A DNA stretch of 50,992 bases from Promethearchaeota archaeon (GTDB lineage Archaea > Asgardarchaeota > Lokiarchaeia > Sigynarchaeales > SOKP01): positions 1-50,992 of the forward strand of contig JAEOTJ010000055.1 of NCBI GenBank assembly GCA_016839905.1, read 5' to 3'. Of this stretch, positions 1-8,383 are shown piece by piece (position 1 is the stretch's first letter; each line of letters opens with the position of its first letter). The notes under the pieces are model-generated. The model ran no database searches. It had not been told where the DNA came from and worked only from the letters and a program-made list of their open reading frames with translations. A program made the translations under genes and the position numbers.

Positions 1-398
1 AGGGTAATGAATGAGCAAATCCATCAAGTGAGCATGTGTTGATAATAGAGGCCAATGAAAGGTATTGGTTTTTCTTGAGTGAGTTAGTGTATCACCTTTT
101 TAGTTATTTTTTCCTTAAAGGATAGTAAACATTCGGTAAATTTAAAAAGGGAGGGAGTGCTATTTTTTTGGTTTTTTATAGATATTTATAAGTTTTTATA
201 GAATTTCAACAAGCAGTTGATATAATATAAACAATTTTTCTCATATTTAAAATAAAAAAAATAGTTTTTTTATACAATAAGGTTATATATTACTTAGTTT
301 AAATCAGAATTAATGAATTATTGAGAAAATATTCATTTTCTTGCGTAAAAAAACAAACTAATAAATAGGAAAAAAAAACATTGAGATTCGAATTTTAA
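1..398. other. gene-free left edge
   Basis: No convincing gene is visible. The first ~100 bases are less AT-rich than what follows. On the minus strand a frame stays open from about 104 to the window edge, with a stop just upstream of it and one internal ATG, so a gene running off the left edge cannot be excluded. Positions 160-400 are A/T homopolymer-rich and look like ordinary intergenic DNA containing the promoter of the next gene. Confidence 0.4.
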
Positions 399-488
399 GA
401 GAATAAAATATATAAAAGTGACACAGAAATTAGAGTTTTTGTAGATGTAAATGAGAGGGAACCTAATAAAGTAATAATATGCCAATTA

Positions 489-1667
489 GTGGCCAATCAT
501 TTTGCCGTTACAAATGGTGGATCAATAATAGTTTTTAATCCTGAAAATCAAAGATCGAGAACTGCGATTGTTGAGATTTCAGACACAGTTTTAGATTTTG
601 CTTCCATTATTTCGAGAAATATTATTAATGAATTAGAATTTAATGGTATTGAATTATTATTACTTCCAACTACATCTGGAGTCCCACCTATGCCTCAAGA
701 ACAACCATACATGCCCCCGCCCGTGCCTCAAGAACAACCATACATGTCCCCGCCCGTGCCTCAAGAACAACCATACATGCGCCCGCCCGTGTTTCAAAAA
801 AAATCGTTCATGCCCCCACCCGTGCCGCAAGAAAAACCAATAATCCCCCCGTCCATGCAAATCCTCTTACCGAAAGAACCACCACAAGCATCATCCACAA
901 TAACTCAAGGCTTAAAGACAACAAAACTCAAACCTAAGAAATCAAATATAACATCTCCTAAAGAAGGGAAACATGAGGCAAGGACATCTAAACCCAGAGA
1001 ATTCTCACCATTACCTACTAGACCTGAAGGATTACATATAAATTCTCCTAAAGCAAAACAACCAAATAAAATACCTTCAAATTCCAAAGAATTCTCACCA
1101 TTACCTTTTAGTAGCCCTGGAGGATTCCAAACAACGTTACCCAAAACAGAGAAACTACCTATAACATCTTTTAAAGCAGGAGAGCAAAATATAGTACCTT
1201 CTAAATCAAGAGAAATGACAGCATTGCCTTCAAAACCTGCAATATTACAATCAGTGGCTCCTAACCTAAATAAAATAAAGGATTTGCCTTCAAAATCTCA
1301 AGAATCACAGACAGCTCAAAAAACTATGGAACCAACACAAATTCCTCTTGGACTTAAAGAAAAGTATGAGGGTCTTATTGAACTTGAAAAAAAACTAGAA
1401 AAACTTCCTGAAATTGAACTCGAAAAATCCTCTCTTTCTTTAAAACCTCCCAATCATAAAATTGATCCAAAAGCCCAACAGCAACTCCAGCAGTTAAAAA
1501 ATGATATTACTGAAATTAATCGAACAAGTGAAAAAATCGAAAATGAGCTCTTAAACGAGAAAATGTCATCTATTGAATATTGGAAAAAAAAAAAGGAATT
1601 AGATGAAATTATGGAATCTTCTATTAAAAAATTGAAAAGATTCCAAAAGCAATATAATTTAAAATGA
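489..1667 (+). CDS. proline-rich repeat protein with C-terminal coiled coil, unknown function
   Basis: I do not recognise this gene. Residues 1-60 form a compact folded-looking segment. It is followed by perfect and degenerate 11-residue units of the type PQEQPYMPPPV, then a long Pro/Ser/Lys-rich low-complexity stretch, and finally a Glu/Lys-rich C-terminus (roughly residues 290-392) with predicted coiled-coil character. There is no signal peptide or membrane segment, so it is probably cytoplasmic, perhaps a scaffold or adaptor. The start is uncertain. GTG at 489 is the first standard start, but the frame stays open back to 399 and that stretch also reads like protein. The true start may therefore be a rare codon upstream, or the 5' end may be damaged: a TTG at 381 is in frame but is followed by TAA at 396. 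The gene stands alone, with queC 120 bp downstream. Confidence 0.6.
   Translation: MANHFAVTNGGSIIVFNPENQRSRTAIVEISDTVLDFASIISRNIINELEFNGIELLLLPTTSGVPPMPQEQPYMPPPVPQEQPYMSPPVPQEQPYMRPPVFQKKSFMPPPVPQEKPIIPPSMQILLPKEPPQASSTITQGLKTTKLKPKKSNITSPKEGKHEARTSKPREFSPLPTRPEGLHINSPKAKQPNKIPSNSKEFSPLPFSSPGGFQTTLPKTEKLPITSFKAGEQNIVPSKSREMTALPSKPAILQSVAPNLNKIKDLPSKSQESQTAQKTMEPTQIPLGLKEKYEGLIELEKKLEKLPEIELEKSSLSLKPPNHKIDPKAQQQLQQLKNDITEINRTSEKIENELLNEKMSSIEYWKKKKELDEIMESSIKKLKRFQKQYNLK
693..857 (+). repeat. 33-bp tandem repeat array, about five units
   Basis: Units start at 693, 726, 759, 792 and 825. The first three are nearly identical, and the last two have diverged. Each encodes an 11-residue Pro/Gln-rich unit with a Tyr-Met or Phe-Met core. 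The period is a multiple of three, so the coding frame is kept. The array is markedly more GC-rich than its surroundings. It creates spurious open frames in other frames. Confidence 0.9.
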
Positions 1668-1786
1668 TTTTTTTAATCTTAATTTTATTATATAAAATTA
1701 AATGGATAGCTATTAAATAATTTTATTTGAAATCTATTCTTCTAATCATTAAATCTCAAAAAAATTAAGAAAATTCTTTAATTTTC

Positions 1787-2497
1787 ATGCTAGAATTTAA
1801 CGATAAGGCTCTCGTGATATTTAGTGGTGGGCAAGATTCAACTACGTGCCTTGTATGGGCATTAAAGAAATTTAAAAATGTTTCTGCAATTACTTTTAAT
1901 TATAAGCAGAGGCATCAAATAGAGATTGAATGTGCTAAGAAAATAATACATTACATTAATAGTAATAATGATTTCAAAAAGAATTTTTTATGGGGTATCG
2001 CTCCAGTTGATCATGAGGTAATAGATATATCTTTTCTCTCAGATATGCTGAAAACAGCAATGATCCAAGATTTAGAAATTAAATATGATGAAAAAACAGG
2101 CCTTCCAACAACTTTTGTTCCTGGTAGAAATATTCTATTCTTAACAATCGCTGCCACTCACGCATATCAGCAAGAAATAAGACACCTTGTAGCGGGAGTC
2201 TGCCAAACAGACTATTCAGGATATCCTGATTGTAGGGATGCCACGATAAAATCTCTACAAGCTACATTAAAATTAGGAATGGATACTGATATAATAATCC
2301 ATACTCCCTTAATGTGGAAAACCAAAGCAGAAACAATTAAAATAATGCAAAAATTAGGAGGTATTGAATTATATCAATTCACTCATACTTGTTATAAAGG
2401 TGAACGTCCTGCTTGTGGAGAATGTTTTGCATGCAAATTAAGATTAAAAGGATTTGAAAAGGTGGGAGTAAAAGATCCACTAGAATATAAAAAATGA
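1787..2497 (+). CDS. queC: 7-cyano-7-deazaguanine (preQ0) synthase QueC
   Basis: QueC converts 7-carboxy-7-deazaguanine to preQ0 using ATP and ammonia. In archaea preQ0 is then inserted into tRNA position 15 to make archaeosine. The PP-loop SGGQDST is at residues 13-19. A zinc-binding cysteine cluster of the form C-x7-C-x2-C-x2-C lies near the C-terminus (about residues 203-216, with ACGEC and ACK). The length of 236 residues is normal for the family. The start is ATG at 1787. The gene converges on queD and queE, which carry out earlier steps of the same pathway, and the 9-bp gap between the stops of queC and queD supports a functional cluster. Confidence 0.95.
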   Translation: MLEFNDKALVIFSGGQDSTTCLVWALKKFKNVSAITFNYKQRHQIEIECAKKIIHYINSNNDFKKNFLWGIAPVDHEVIDISFLSDMLKTAMIQDLEIKYDEKTGLPTTFVPGRNILFLTIAATHAYQQEIRHLVAGVCQTDYSGYPDCRDATIKSLQATLKLGMDTDIIIHTPLMWKTKAETIKIMQKLGGIELYQFTHTCYKGERPACGECFACKLRLKGFEKVGVKDPLEYKK

Positions 2498-2506
2498 TTT
2501 AATTTT

Positions 2507-2962
2507 TTATTTTTCATAAGAAGCAATAGAACTCTTTGTTTCTCCAACTTTAACCAGCATTTTTTTATCTTTATAAAATTTCTTTAATTTATCGTGAATA
2601 AATTTCGCTAAAAGCTCGCTTGTGGTTGCTGGTAAAGGAAGAAGACAAACATCTGAGCGTGGAAAAACATATTTTTTGGTTGGTAATTGTATTTCTATAG
2701 AATCATCTAGTTCTGTTATTTTTATATCTTTAGATTCTGTAGGAATTAATATATAATGATCTAATGGTTCGACAATTTCTTTTAATCTTTCATTAAGTTC
2801 CATGAAATCCACCACGAAATACTTATCATCTAAATCATCACTGATTTCCACGGAAACATAATAATTATGCCCGTGTAGTCTTGAACATTTGAAATGCTCC
2901 TTTAAAAAATGGCATGCGCTAAATTTTACTTTAGAATCATTAACAATAACCTTAAAACCCAT
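2507..2962 (-). CDS. queD: 6-carboxytetrahydropterin synthase QueD (PTPS family)
   Basis: This is a member of the 6-pyruvoyltetrahydropterin synthase fold. It turns dihydroneopterin triphosphate into 6-carboxytetrahydropterin, the substrate of QueE. Zinc ligands are His18, His30 and His32 (motif CSRLHGHNY), with the catalytic Cys26 next to them. A later Asp68-His69 pair and a Glu in GETKSS near the C-terminus fit the active site. At 151 residues it is somewhat longer than the minimal bacterial enzyme (about 120). It lies 39 bp downstream of queE on the same strand, consistent with a mobA-queE-queD operon. A PTPS-III or pterin role is possible, but the queC/queE neighbours favour deazapurine synthesis. 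Confidence 0.9.
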   Translation of the reverse strand: MGFKVIVNDSKVKFSACHFLKEHFKCSRLHGHNYYVSVEISDDLDDKYFVVDFMELNERLKEIVEPLDHYILIPTESKDIKITELDDSIEIQLPTKKYVFPRSDVCLLPLPATTSELLAKFIHDKLKKFYKDKKMLVKVGETKSSIASYEK

Positions 2963-3001
2963 TATTAATCCACTTTTTTTTATTATCTTGACTTATAATA
3001 T

Positions 3002-3868
3002 TCATAATAAGTTTAAAAATTTATGTGCTTGAATTGATAAAGATATGCTTCCTGGAGGTAAGAACTCCGCCGCTGTGTAAAAAATTTCATTTAAATGTGT
3101 TGTTGAGATTAAAAATTTATTTTTCAATTTATTGGTCTCAAGAAATACAGGTTGTATGGCCAATCCAACTACATCCCCATCAATATATTTGATCTTAGAA
3201 AGCTCCTCACATATCCAATGAATATCATCTATTTTTGTTTGCGAAGTTACTACTATTTTTGGAAAAGTATTTACTCCATAAGAAATCATATTTTTAATGA
3301 ATTTTAACTCCATTTGGGCTAAATTCTTCCAATTACCAAGATGAGTTGCATTAGAGCTTCGATCTTTGATATCACAACAACAATATTCAAAGAATTTTCC
3401 AAGTTCTTGGAATTGTTCTTCCATTAATACCATTGTTCCATTTGTTTCTAAATAAAGTGGATAATTATCTATTACTTCTTTCAATGCATCTGCAAAACTT
3501 AATAGAAAATTTAATTGATATAATGGTTCGCCTCCTGTGAAACTTATAGAGTGTAGATCTTTAGTTACTAATGATTTAACTAAAGGAATAATCTTATTAA
3601 TCTCAATAGGATTTTCCATCCGATTGAACTTCTGAGAGCCAGGGATTTCTTCATATCTTAAATCTGGTAATTTAAGATTTTGCGAATCAATAGAATCACA
3701 CCAAATGCATCCTGTTGAATCCATTTCCCCTTCAGCTAAATTACATCCTGCAAACCGAATGAAAATTTGACGCTTACCGAAGCAGCTTCCTCTAACAGTA
3801 CCACCTTCTCCTTGAATAGATGTGAATAGTTCCGAAATAAATCCCTTATTTTTTTCTTTAACCTTAAT
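3002..3868 (-). CDS. queE: 7-carboxy-7-deazaguanine synthase QueE (radical SAM), non-ATG start
   Basis: QueE is a radical SAM enzyme that contracts 6-carboxytetrahydropterin to 7-carboxy-7-deazaguanine. The first ATG in frame (3724) is internal. The frame is open upstream to 3877 and encodes the diagnostic FTSIQGEGG motif and the segment FIRFAGCN, which holds the first cluster cysteine. The iron-sulfur motif is therefore C-x11-C-x2-C (GCN ... GCIWC), an expanded spacing like that of some bacterial QueE proteins. The glycine-rich SAM motif SFTGGEPL follows. No ATG, GTG or TTG exists between 3877 and 3724, so initiation is probably at ATT (3868) or CTG (3877). A GAGG lies at the mobA stop, which suggests translational coupling to mobA. 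Total length is about 288 residues. Confidence 0.88.
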   Translation of the reverse strand: MKVKEKNKGFISELFTSIQGEGGTVRGSCFGKRQIFIRFAGCNLAEGEMDSTGCIWCDSIDSQNLKLPDLRYEEIPGSQKFNRMENPIEINKIIPLVKSLVTKDLHSISFTGGEPLYQLNFLLSFADALKEVIDNYPLYLETNGTMVLMEEQFQELGKFFEYCCCDIKDRSSNATHLGNWKNLAQMELKFIKNMISYGVNTFPKIVVTSQTKIDDIHWICEELSKIKYIDGDVVGLAIQPVFLETNKLKNKFLISTTHLNEIFYTAAEFLPPGSISLSIQAHKFLNLL

Positions 3869-3873
3869 AAACC

Positions 3874-4551
3874 TCAGTTATTATCATAAAATTTTATTAA
3901 TTTTTCAATATCAATAGGTCCATTGATGTTTATGAATGTAATTAATTTTTCATCCAAAGCTTGAATGGAATCTTCTATTGAAATGTAATTAATCTTCCAA
4001 TTTTTATTTAAGATATTTGTTAATTTATATGATTTATTTTTTAAATTTTTTTTACATTCTATAAATGCCTCTTTTACGGGATAAATCGCAAATAATGGTT
4101 CTAAAAATCCATTATTCCATTTTGGAATACAACAATCATTATCTTCAGATTTACTTAACAGTAAATCAATAATTTCAATCTTAATTAAGGGTATGTCACA
4201 GGAGAATATAAACGCTTTTTCATATTCTAATCTTTCCAGTTCTTTTAACCCTGAATATATGCCGATCATTGGAGAATATAAGCTCTCATCATCAATTAAT
4301 TCTTTATCATCTATAATGAAAGCCATTATTTTCTCTATATCAATTTTATCTATATAAGCTTGGACTTGTTGATGAGAACGCGCGACTAAAAATATGTTTC
4401 TATTAAAACTTGAAAGCGTTTCGAGCTGATATGATATGAGAGGTTTTTCTTTAAATTTAAAAAGACCTTTATCACTACCAAAACGGGCACTTTTTCCTCC
4501 AATTAATATTATAAAGGCAAGCTTTTCCTTACTTGAGTTTTCTTTTGACAA
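3874..4551 (-). CDS. mobA: MobA-like molybdenum cofactor guanylyltransferase
   Basis: MobA attaches GMP to molybdopterin to form the guanine dinucleotide cofactor used by formate dehydrogenases and related Mo/W enzymes. The N-terminus has the nucleotidyltransferase signature GGKSARFGSDKG at about residues 18-29, with the expected Lys after the loop, then PLISYQLETL. A central SCDIPLI matches the Mg-binding Asp region. The length of 225 residues is slightly above the family average. It is the first gene of an apparent operon whose stop overlaps the probable start region of queE. A related small-molecule nucleotidyltransferase function (CofC- or GlmU-like) is less likely given the GGKS-RFG-DK motif. 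Confidence 0.82.
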   Translation of the reverse strand: MSKENSSKEKLAFIILIGGKSARFGSDKGLFKFKEKPLISYQLETLSSFNRNIFLVARSHQQVQAYIDKIDIEKIMAFIIDDKELIDDESLYSPMIGIYSGLKELERLEYEKAFIFSCDIPLIKIEIIDLLLSKSEDNDCCIPKWNNGFLEPLFAIYPVKEAFIECKKNLKNKSYKLTNILNKNWKINYISIEDSIQALDEKLITFININGPIDIEKLIKFYDNN

Positions 4552-4637
4552 TTTTTATGCAAGTAATTAATATTTTTTATTATTTATTAATTGTAGTTTT
4601 CCCTAAAAAAAGAGCAGGCCTTTAAGAAATCTAGTAA

Positions 4638-6035
4638 TCATTCTGCACCATCCCAGCAATAGGTGCATAGTTTTTCTTTTGGTAGCCCAATAGCTTTAAC
4701 CAAGTCTTCAAGTCTCTGGTATTTTAAAGTCGTTAAAAGCAAACTTTTACATATAACATCAACCATGGCTTTATAATTGTCAGAATCTGGATCAGTATAC
4801 TCGGCAGGATCGATGTCTTCCCTTCCCGTTAGTTCTTTTATAGCCCATTTTCCCGCCAAATCTAACTCAGAACGAGACCGGGAGAAATTAAGGAATTTAC
4901 ACCCATAAACAAGTGGTGGGCATGCAGGTCTCATGTGTACCTCCTTAGCACCAGAATCAAATAACCTTTTAATTGCTTTTCTAAGTTGTGTTCCTCTCAC
5001 GATTGAATCTTCACAGAAGAGTAGGCGTTCATCCTTAATGAGTTCTTCAATTGGGATGAGTTTCATTTTAGCAACTTGGTCCCTAATAGATTGAACTTGA
5101 GGCATGAAGCTACGAGGCCAAGTCGGTGTATATTTTACAAATGGTCGTTTATAAGGAATTTTTGCTTCATTAGCATAACCTACTCCATGGGCTGTTCCAG
5201 AATCGGGGATACCTGCCACAAGGTCAACTTCAACATCATCATTCTTTGCCAAGTAAGAACCGCATTTATAGCGAACAGCTTCTACGTTAATGTCCTCGTA
5301 ATTAGACGCAGGATAGCCATAATATACCCATAGGAAAGCACAAATTTGCATTTTGTTGCCAGGCGCAATTTTCTGTTCGATACCTTTTTTACTCATTAGA
5401 ATTATTTCACCAGGTCCAAGGTATTTTGTTATTTTATATCCAAGGTTCGGAAAAGCACAAGTTTCCGATGATATTGCATATGATCCGAGTTTTTCACCAA
5501 TTATAAGAGGTGTTCTTCCGAATTTATCTCGCGCCGCATAGATCCCATTGTCTGTTAATAATAATAGGGTACATGAACCATCTATCACATCTTGGGTTTT
5601 CTGAATTCCTTCTTCAAAAGTAGCACCTTGGCTAATTAATGTTGCTACTATTTCCGTGGGGTTGAATTCTCCTCCATGCATTGCGGAGTAATGTGATCCG
5701 TTCTTTAACGCGTCTTTTGCTAATTTCTCTAAATTATTTATTTTCCCAACTGTAGCAATGGCAAATGTGCCTAAATGTGAGCTGATTATTAAGGGTTGAT
5801 TATCATAATCACTGATCACTCCGATACCTTTATTTCCATGCATTTTCTTGATGGCTCTCTCGGATTTAGACCTGAATTGAGTTGTCGTAATATCCTTGAT
5901 GAACCTTTGTATCCCCCCGGAGTTCTTCACAGCTAAGCCTCCTCTTATGGTTCCTAAATGAGAATGATAATCCGTCCCGTAAAAAAGATCCTCTACACAA
6001 TCCGTATTAGAAAATACTGCGAAAAGCCCACCCAT
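4638..6035 (-). CDS. PurF-like amidophosphoribosyltransferase with degenerate glutaminase domain
   Basis: The C-terminal half is a clear PurF-type phosphoribosyltransferase with the PRPP loop CEDSIVRGTQ. The cysteines expected for the structural [4Fe-4S] cluster are present: QICAF near the domain boundary, CPPLVYGC, and C457/C460 in LCTYC at the C-terminus. The N-terminal class II glutaminase domain is recognisable but lacks the nucleophile: the protein starts MGGLFAVF where PurF has MCGIFG. The HNG and GHVRYST motifs are also changed, with TVGK and GNKGIG at those positions. It may use free ammonia or a separate glutaminase, or act on something other than phosphoribosylamine synthesis. I recall similar MGG-type PurF paralogues in Bacteroidetes and Clostridia, so this is probably an established subfamily and not a decaying gene. 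Confidence 0.82.
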   Translation of the reverse strand: MGGLFAVFSNTDCVEDLFYGTDYHSHLGTIRGGLAVKNSGGIQRFIKDITTTQFRSKSERAIKKMHGNKGIGVISDYDNQPLIISSHLGTFAIATVGKINNLEKLAKDALKNGSHYSAMHGGEFNPTEIVATLISQGATFEEGIQKTQDVIDGSCTLLLLTDNGIYAARDKFGRTPLIIGEKLGSYAISSETCAFPNLGYKITKYLGPGEIILMSKKGIEQKIAPGNKMQICAFLWVYYGYPASNYEDINVEAVRYKCGSYLAKNDDVEVDLVAGIPDSGTAHGVGYANEAKIPYKRPFVKYTPTWPRSFMPQVQSIRDQVAKMKLIPIEELIKDERLLFCEDSIVRGTQLRKAIKRLFDSGAKEVHMRPACPPLVYGCKFLNFSRSRSELDLAGKWAIKELTGREDIDPAEYTDPDSDNYKAMVDVICKSLLLTTLKYQRLEDLVKAIGLPKEKLCTYCWDGAE

Positions 6036-6077
6036 TAAACATTCACTATAAATTTAATTAGTATAAATATATTTAGG

Positions 6078-6092
6078 TTTAAATTTAAATAG
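6078..6092 (-). promoter_or_regulatory. possible TATA/BRE element of the purF-like gene
   Basis: On the minus strand an AT-only TATTTAAATTTAAA tract followed by CC lies about 45-55 bases upstream of the ATG at 6035. A second TATATTTATA lies closer to the start. Either could be the archaeal TATA box. The call rests on composition and position only. Confidence 0.3.
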
Positions 6093-6230
6093 TTATTCCT
6101 TTATGAAATATAGGATTATTTCCTTTTAAAATGAAATTATTAATCTAATATGTGCGAGTCATTCAAACCAATATAACTTATATATATTTCTTCTTATTTG
6201 TAAATAAAATTGAATAATTCTGAAGGATAT

Positions 6231-6253
6231 AAGAAGAAAAAAAAGTAAAAAAA
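6231..6253 (-). terminator. T-tract terminator after beta-helix gene
   Basis: On the minus strand two runs of seven or more T separated by a short interruption follow the stop codon of the surface-protein gene at 6290. Oligo-T tracts are the usual intrinsic termination signal in archaea. Confidence 0.45.
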
Positions 6254-6289
6254 TGATGATTCAATTGAAATAAAAGAAATAAAAATAGT

Positions 6290-8311
6290 TTAACTATTTT
6301 TTATGTCATTTCTGCCTTCTTTTTTAGATTTTAGAAATATTACGATTCCCATTACCCCTCCTACACCAATAATAATTCCTAATATCATTAAGATGAGGAA
6401 ATCATTAGAAGGTGGTTTTGCGGAGTCATCCTTAGTTTTTTTTATGCTGAGATCTGTAAAGGATAAATGTCCACTAGAGTCGTTAGCATAAATTCTAATT
6501 GTAAGAGACTCTCCAATATCTAACCCGCTCCAAATCCCCGCATCTACTTGAAAAGTACCGCTACCAGCGAGAGAATAATTAACTGGATATCCAATATATG
6601 TGTACCAAGTAGCATTTACATCATAATAATCGTAAAAACTCACATCAATTATTGGAGCATTTTCAGTTTGATAATTATTTTCTGGAGAATTAATGGTAAT
6701 GCTTGGACCTATATCATCACCATCATCACAGAAGGGTAAATAATCCATTGCATTTCCAGTGCCAGCTATATTGTAAGGAATAAGGATATCTGGACGACCA
6801 TCATCATTAGCATCTGTTGTATTGTCCCAGTAATTTCCAATAATGAAATTATTCCAGTCATTATTTGAGCAATCATCGAGAGCATGTAAATTATTCAATT
6901 GGAAAGTATTGTTATATATTAGATTTAAATTTGATTCGAATATTGTTGAATTTTCAATCGCAATACCAATATCATTATTAATTAATTGATTTTCCCAGAC
7001 TATGGTATTATTGCAACCATTATCAATACTTATTCCAATGCTCTTTCCATCTTTAACAACATTATTGGAAACATTACAATTATAGCATAAATTGTTAATC
7101 CTAATTCCATCATTACTCGTATTAGTGATGTTATTGTAGCTAATCACGTTATTTGAACTACTAGAACTAAGAATTATCCCATAACCCGGCGTAGTATTAT
7201 TAATTTCATTAGAGAGAATTCGATTATTTGTACAATATGAATATATATTCATTGCAGTAACCGTATCATAAATATCATTATGAGTGATATTATTAGAATC
7301 TGAATAAGAATTACAATCGATACCAAAACGGGAATTTCTGATATAATTATATGCTATTTCATTGTTATCACTCGAATATAAATAAATCCCAGCCCCAAAT
7401 TCATTATTATTCGTTAAATTGCATTCAGATATAATTATATTTGATGAATAAAATAAATATATAGCAATAGCACCAATTGTAATGTTTATTTTTGTTATAT
7501 TTGAATAAACACAATTTGCTAAGATAATTTGGGCAGCGTTTGTAAAATTGCTCTGATTCAAGTTATTCTCATCTTTATAATAATAAACTATCTTTCCATT
7601 AAGAGTGTTGGTTATGTCTATATTATGTGTATTCACTTCGGGAAGCATATTTCCCCGGAGGTATAATCCACTATTAAGCATTTTATTCCCTGTTATATTT
7701 ATCTCTTGGGCATCAAGAATCCCAATATCCCTTCTAGTTGCATTTATTGTGTTATTGATTATTGTAGAATTAACAGTCTCATCCAATTGAATCCCATAGT
7801 GAGTTATTGTATGGATAATATTATCTTCAATCGTTAAATTATCACAATCTTCAAACATAAATCCATACCGAGAATCATAACCCGTGTTATTAAAGATTGT
7901 CCCGTTATTAACATCATCAAGTCGCATAAGATCACCATTTCCTGTATCTGCATTGTAGAGTGTGCAGTTCCTTATGATAAAATACGCACTGGAATGTTCA
8001 ATTCGGATACAAAAACCTCCATCATTAGCATTTATCGTGACATTCTCTATAATATAGGGATTCCCCCATGAACCATTCCCTTTTAGCCAATCATAACCTT
8101 CAAAATTAGTCCAGTTATTGTTTACATGGATGAAGGTAAAGTTTGTCCAGTAATCCGCGTTAATTGGATTATTAATTACAGATACAGGATTTTCATCAAG
8201 ATTTTGATTAAAATTATTTGTAAGGAGTGGGAAGATACCAAATGTTACCGATAAGTAGCTTAATGTTAGCATGATAAGTATTTTTTTTTTAACTTTCATT
8301 TTTAAAACCAT
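6290..8311 (-). CDS. secreted right-handed beta-helix (NosD/CASH-type) surface protein
   Basis: The N-terminus is a basic, then hydrophobic signal segment (KVKKKILIMLTLSYLSV). Residues of about 50-500 are dominated by NosD-like parallel beta-helix turns (repeating N-x-I-x-x-N-x-I patterns, many N-glycosylation sequons). This is followed by a roughly 90-residue Ig-like domain ending in IRIYANDSSGH, and by a C-terminal transmembrane helix with a short basic tail (KSKKEGRND). The protein should be anchored in the membrane with a large glycosylated ectodomain. NosD-like folds bind carbohydrates or pack as surface layers, and the ligand here is unknown. It shares domain order with the proteins at 21297-23228 and 26060-30073 and is the one copy without a divergent regulator gene. 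The start could be Met1 or Met5. Confidence 0.85.
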   Translation of the reverse strand: MVLKMKVKKKILIMLTLSYLSVTFGIFPLLTNNFNQNLDENPVSVINNPINADYWTNFTFIHVNNNWTNFEGYDWLKGNGSWGNPYIIENVTINANDGGFCIRIEHSSAYFIIRNCTLYNADTGNGDLMRLDDVNNGTIFNNTGYDSRYGFMFEDCDNLTIEDNIIHTITHYGIQLDETVNSTIINNTINATRRDIGILDAQEINITGNKMLNSGLYLRGNMLPEVNTHNIDITNTLNGKIVYYYKDENNLNQSNFTNAAQIILANCVYSNITKINITIGAIAIYLFYSSNIIISECNLTNNNEFGAGIYLYSSDNNEIAYNYIRNSRFGIDCNSYSDSNNITHNDIYDTVTAMNIYSYCTNNRILSNEINNTTPGYGIILSSSSSNNVISYNNITNTSNDGIRINNLCYNCNVSNNVVKDGKSIGISIDNGCNNTIVWENQLINNDIGIAIENSTIFESNLNLIYNNTFQLNNLHALDDCSNNDWNNFIIGNYWDNTTDANDDGRPDILIPYNIAGTGNAMDYLPFCDDGDDIGPSITINSPENNYQTENAPIIDVSFYDYYDVNATWYTYIGYPVNYSLAGSGTFQVDAGIWSGLDIGESLTIRIYANDSSGHLSFTDLSIKKTKDDSAKPPSNDFLILMILGIIIGVGGVMGIVIFLKSKKEGRNDIKNS

Positions 8312-8383
8312 AATTTTTTAAGTATACTTAGACAGTAATGGATATTAAAAAAAGATTTCTGGATTAAAGACCTAAAAAAGAAA

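Noticed and set aside
378..395. ATTCGAATTTT resembling a tRNA T-loop
   Set aside because: The flanking DNA cannot form a cloverleaf and lacks GC-rich stems.
693..857. CRISPR array
   Set aside because: Units are adjacent with no spacers, keep the reading frame and encode a Pro-rich peptide; no cas genes are present.
643..860. Two 66-residue frames (plus and minus) with repeated Cys/His or His/Gly units
   Set aside because: They are shadows of the 33-bp coding repeats of the gene at 489-1667 and share no homology of their own.
5076..5541. Plus-strand frames of 85 and 62 residues
   Set aside because: They are antisense to the purF-like gene and unrelated to any motif.
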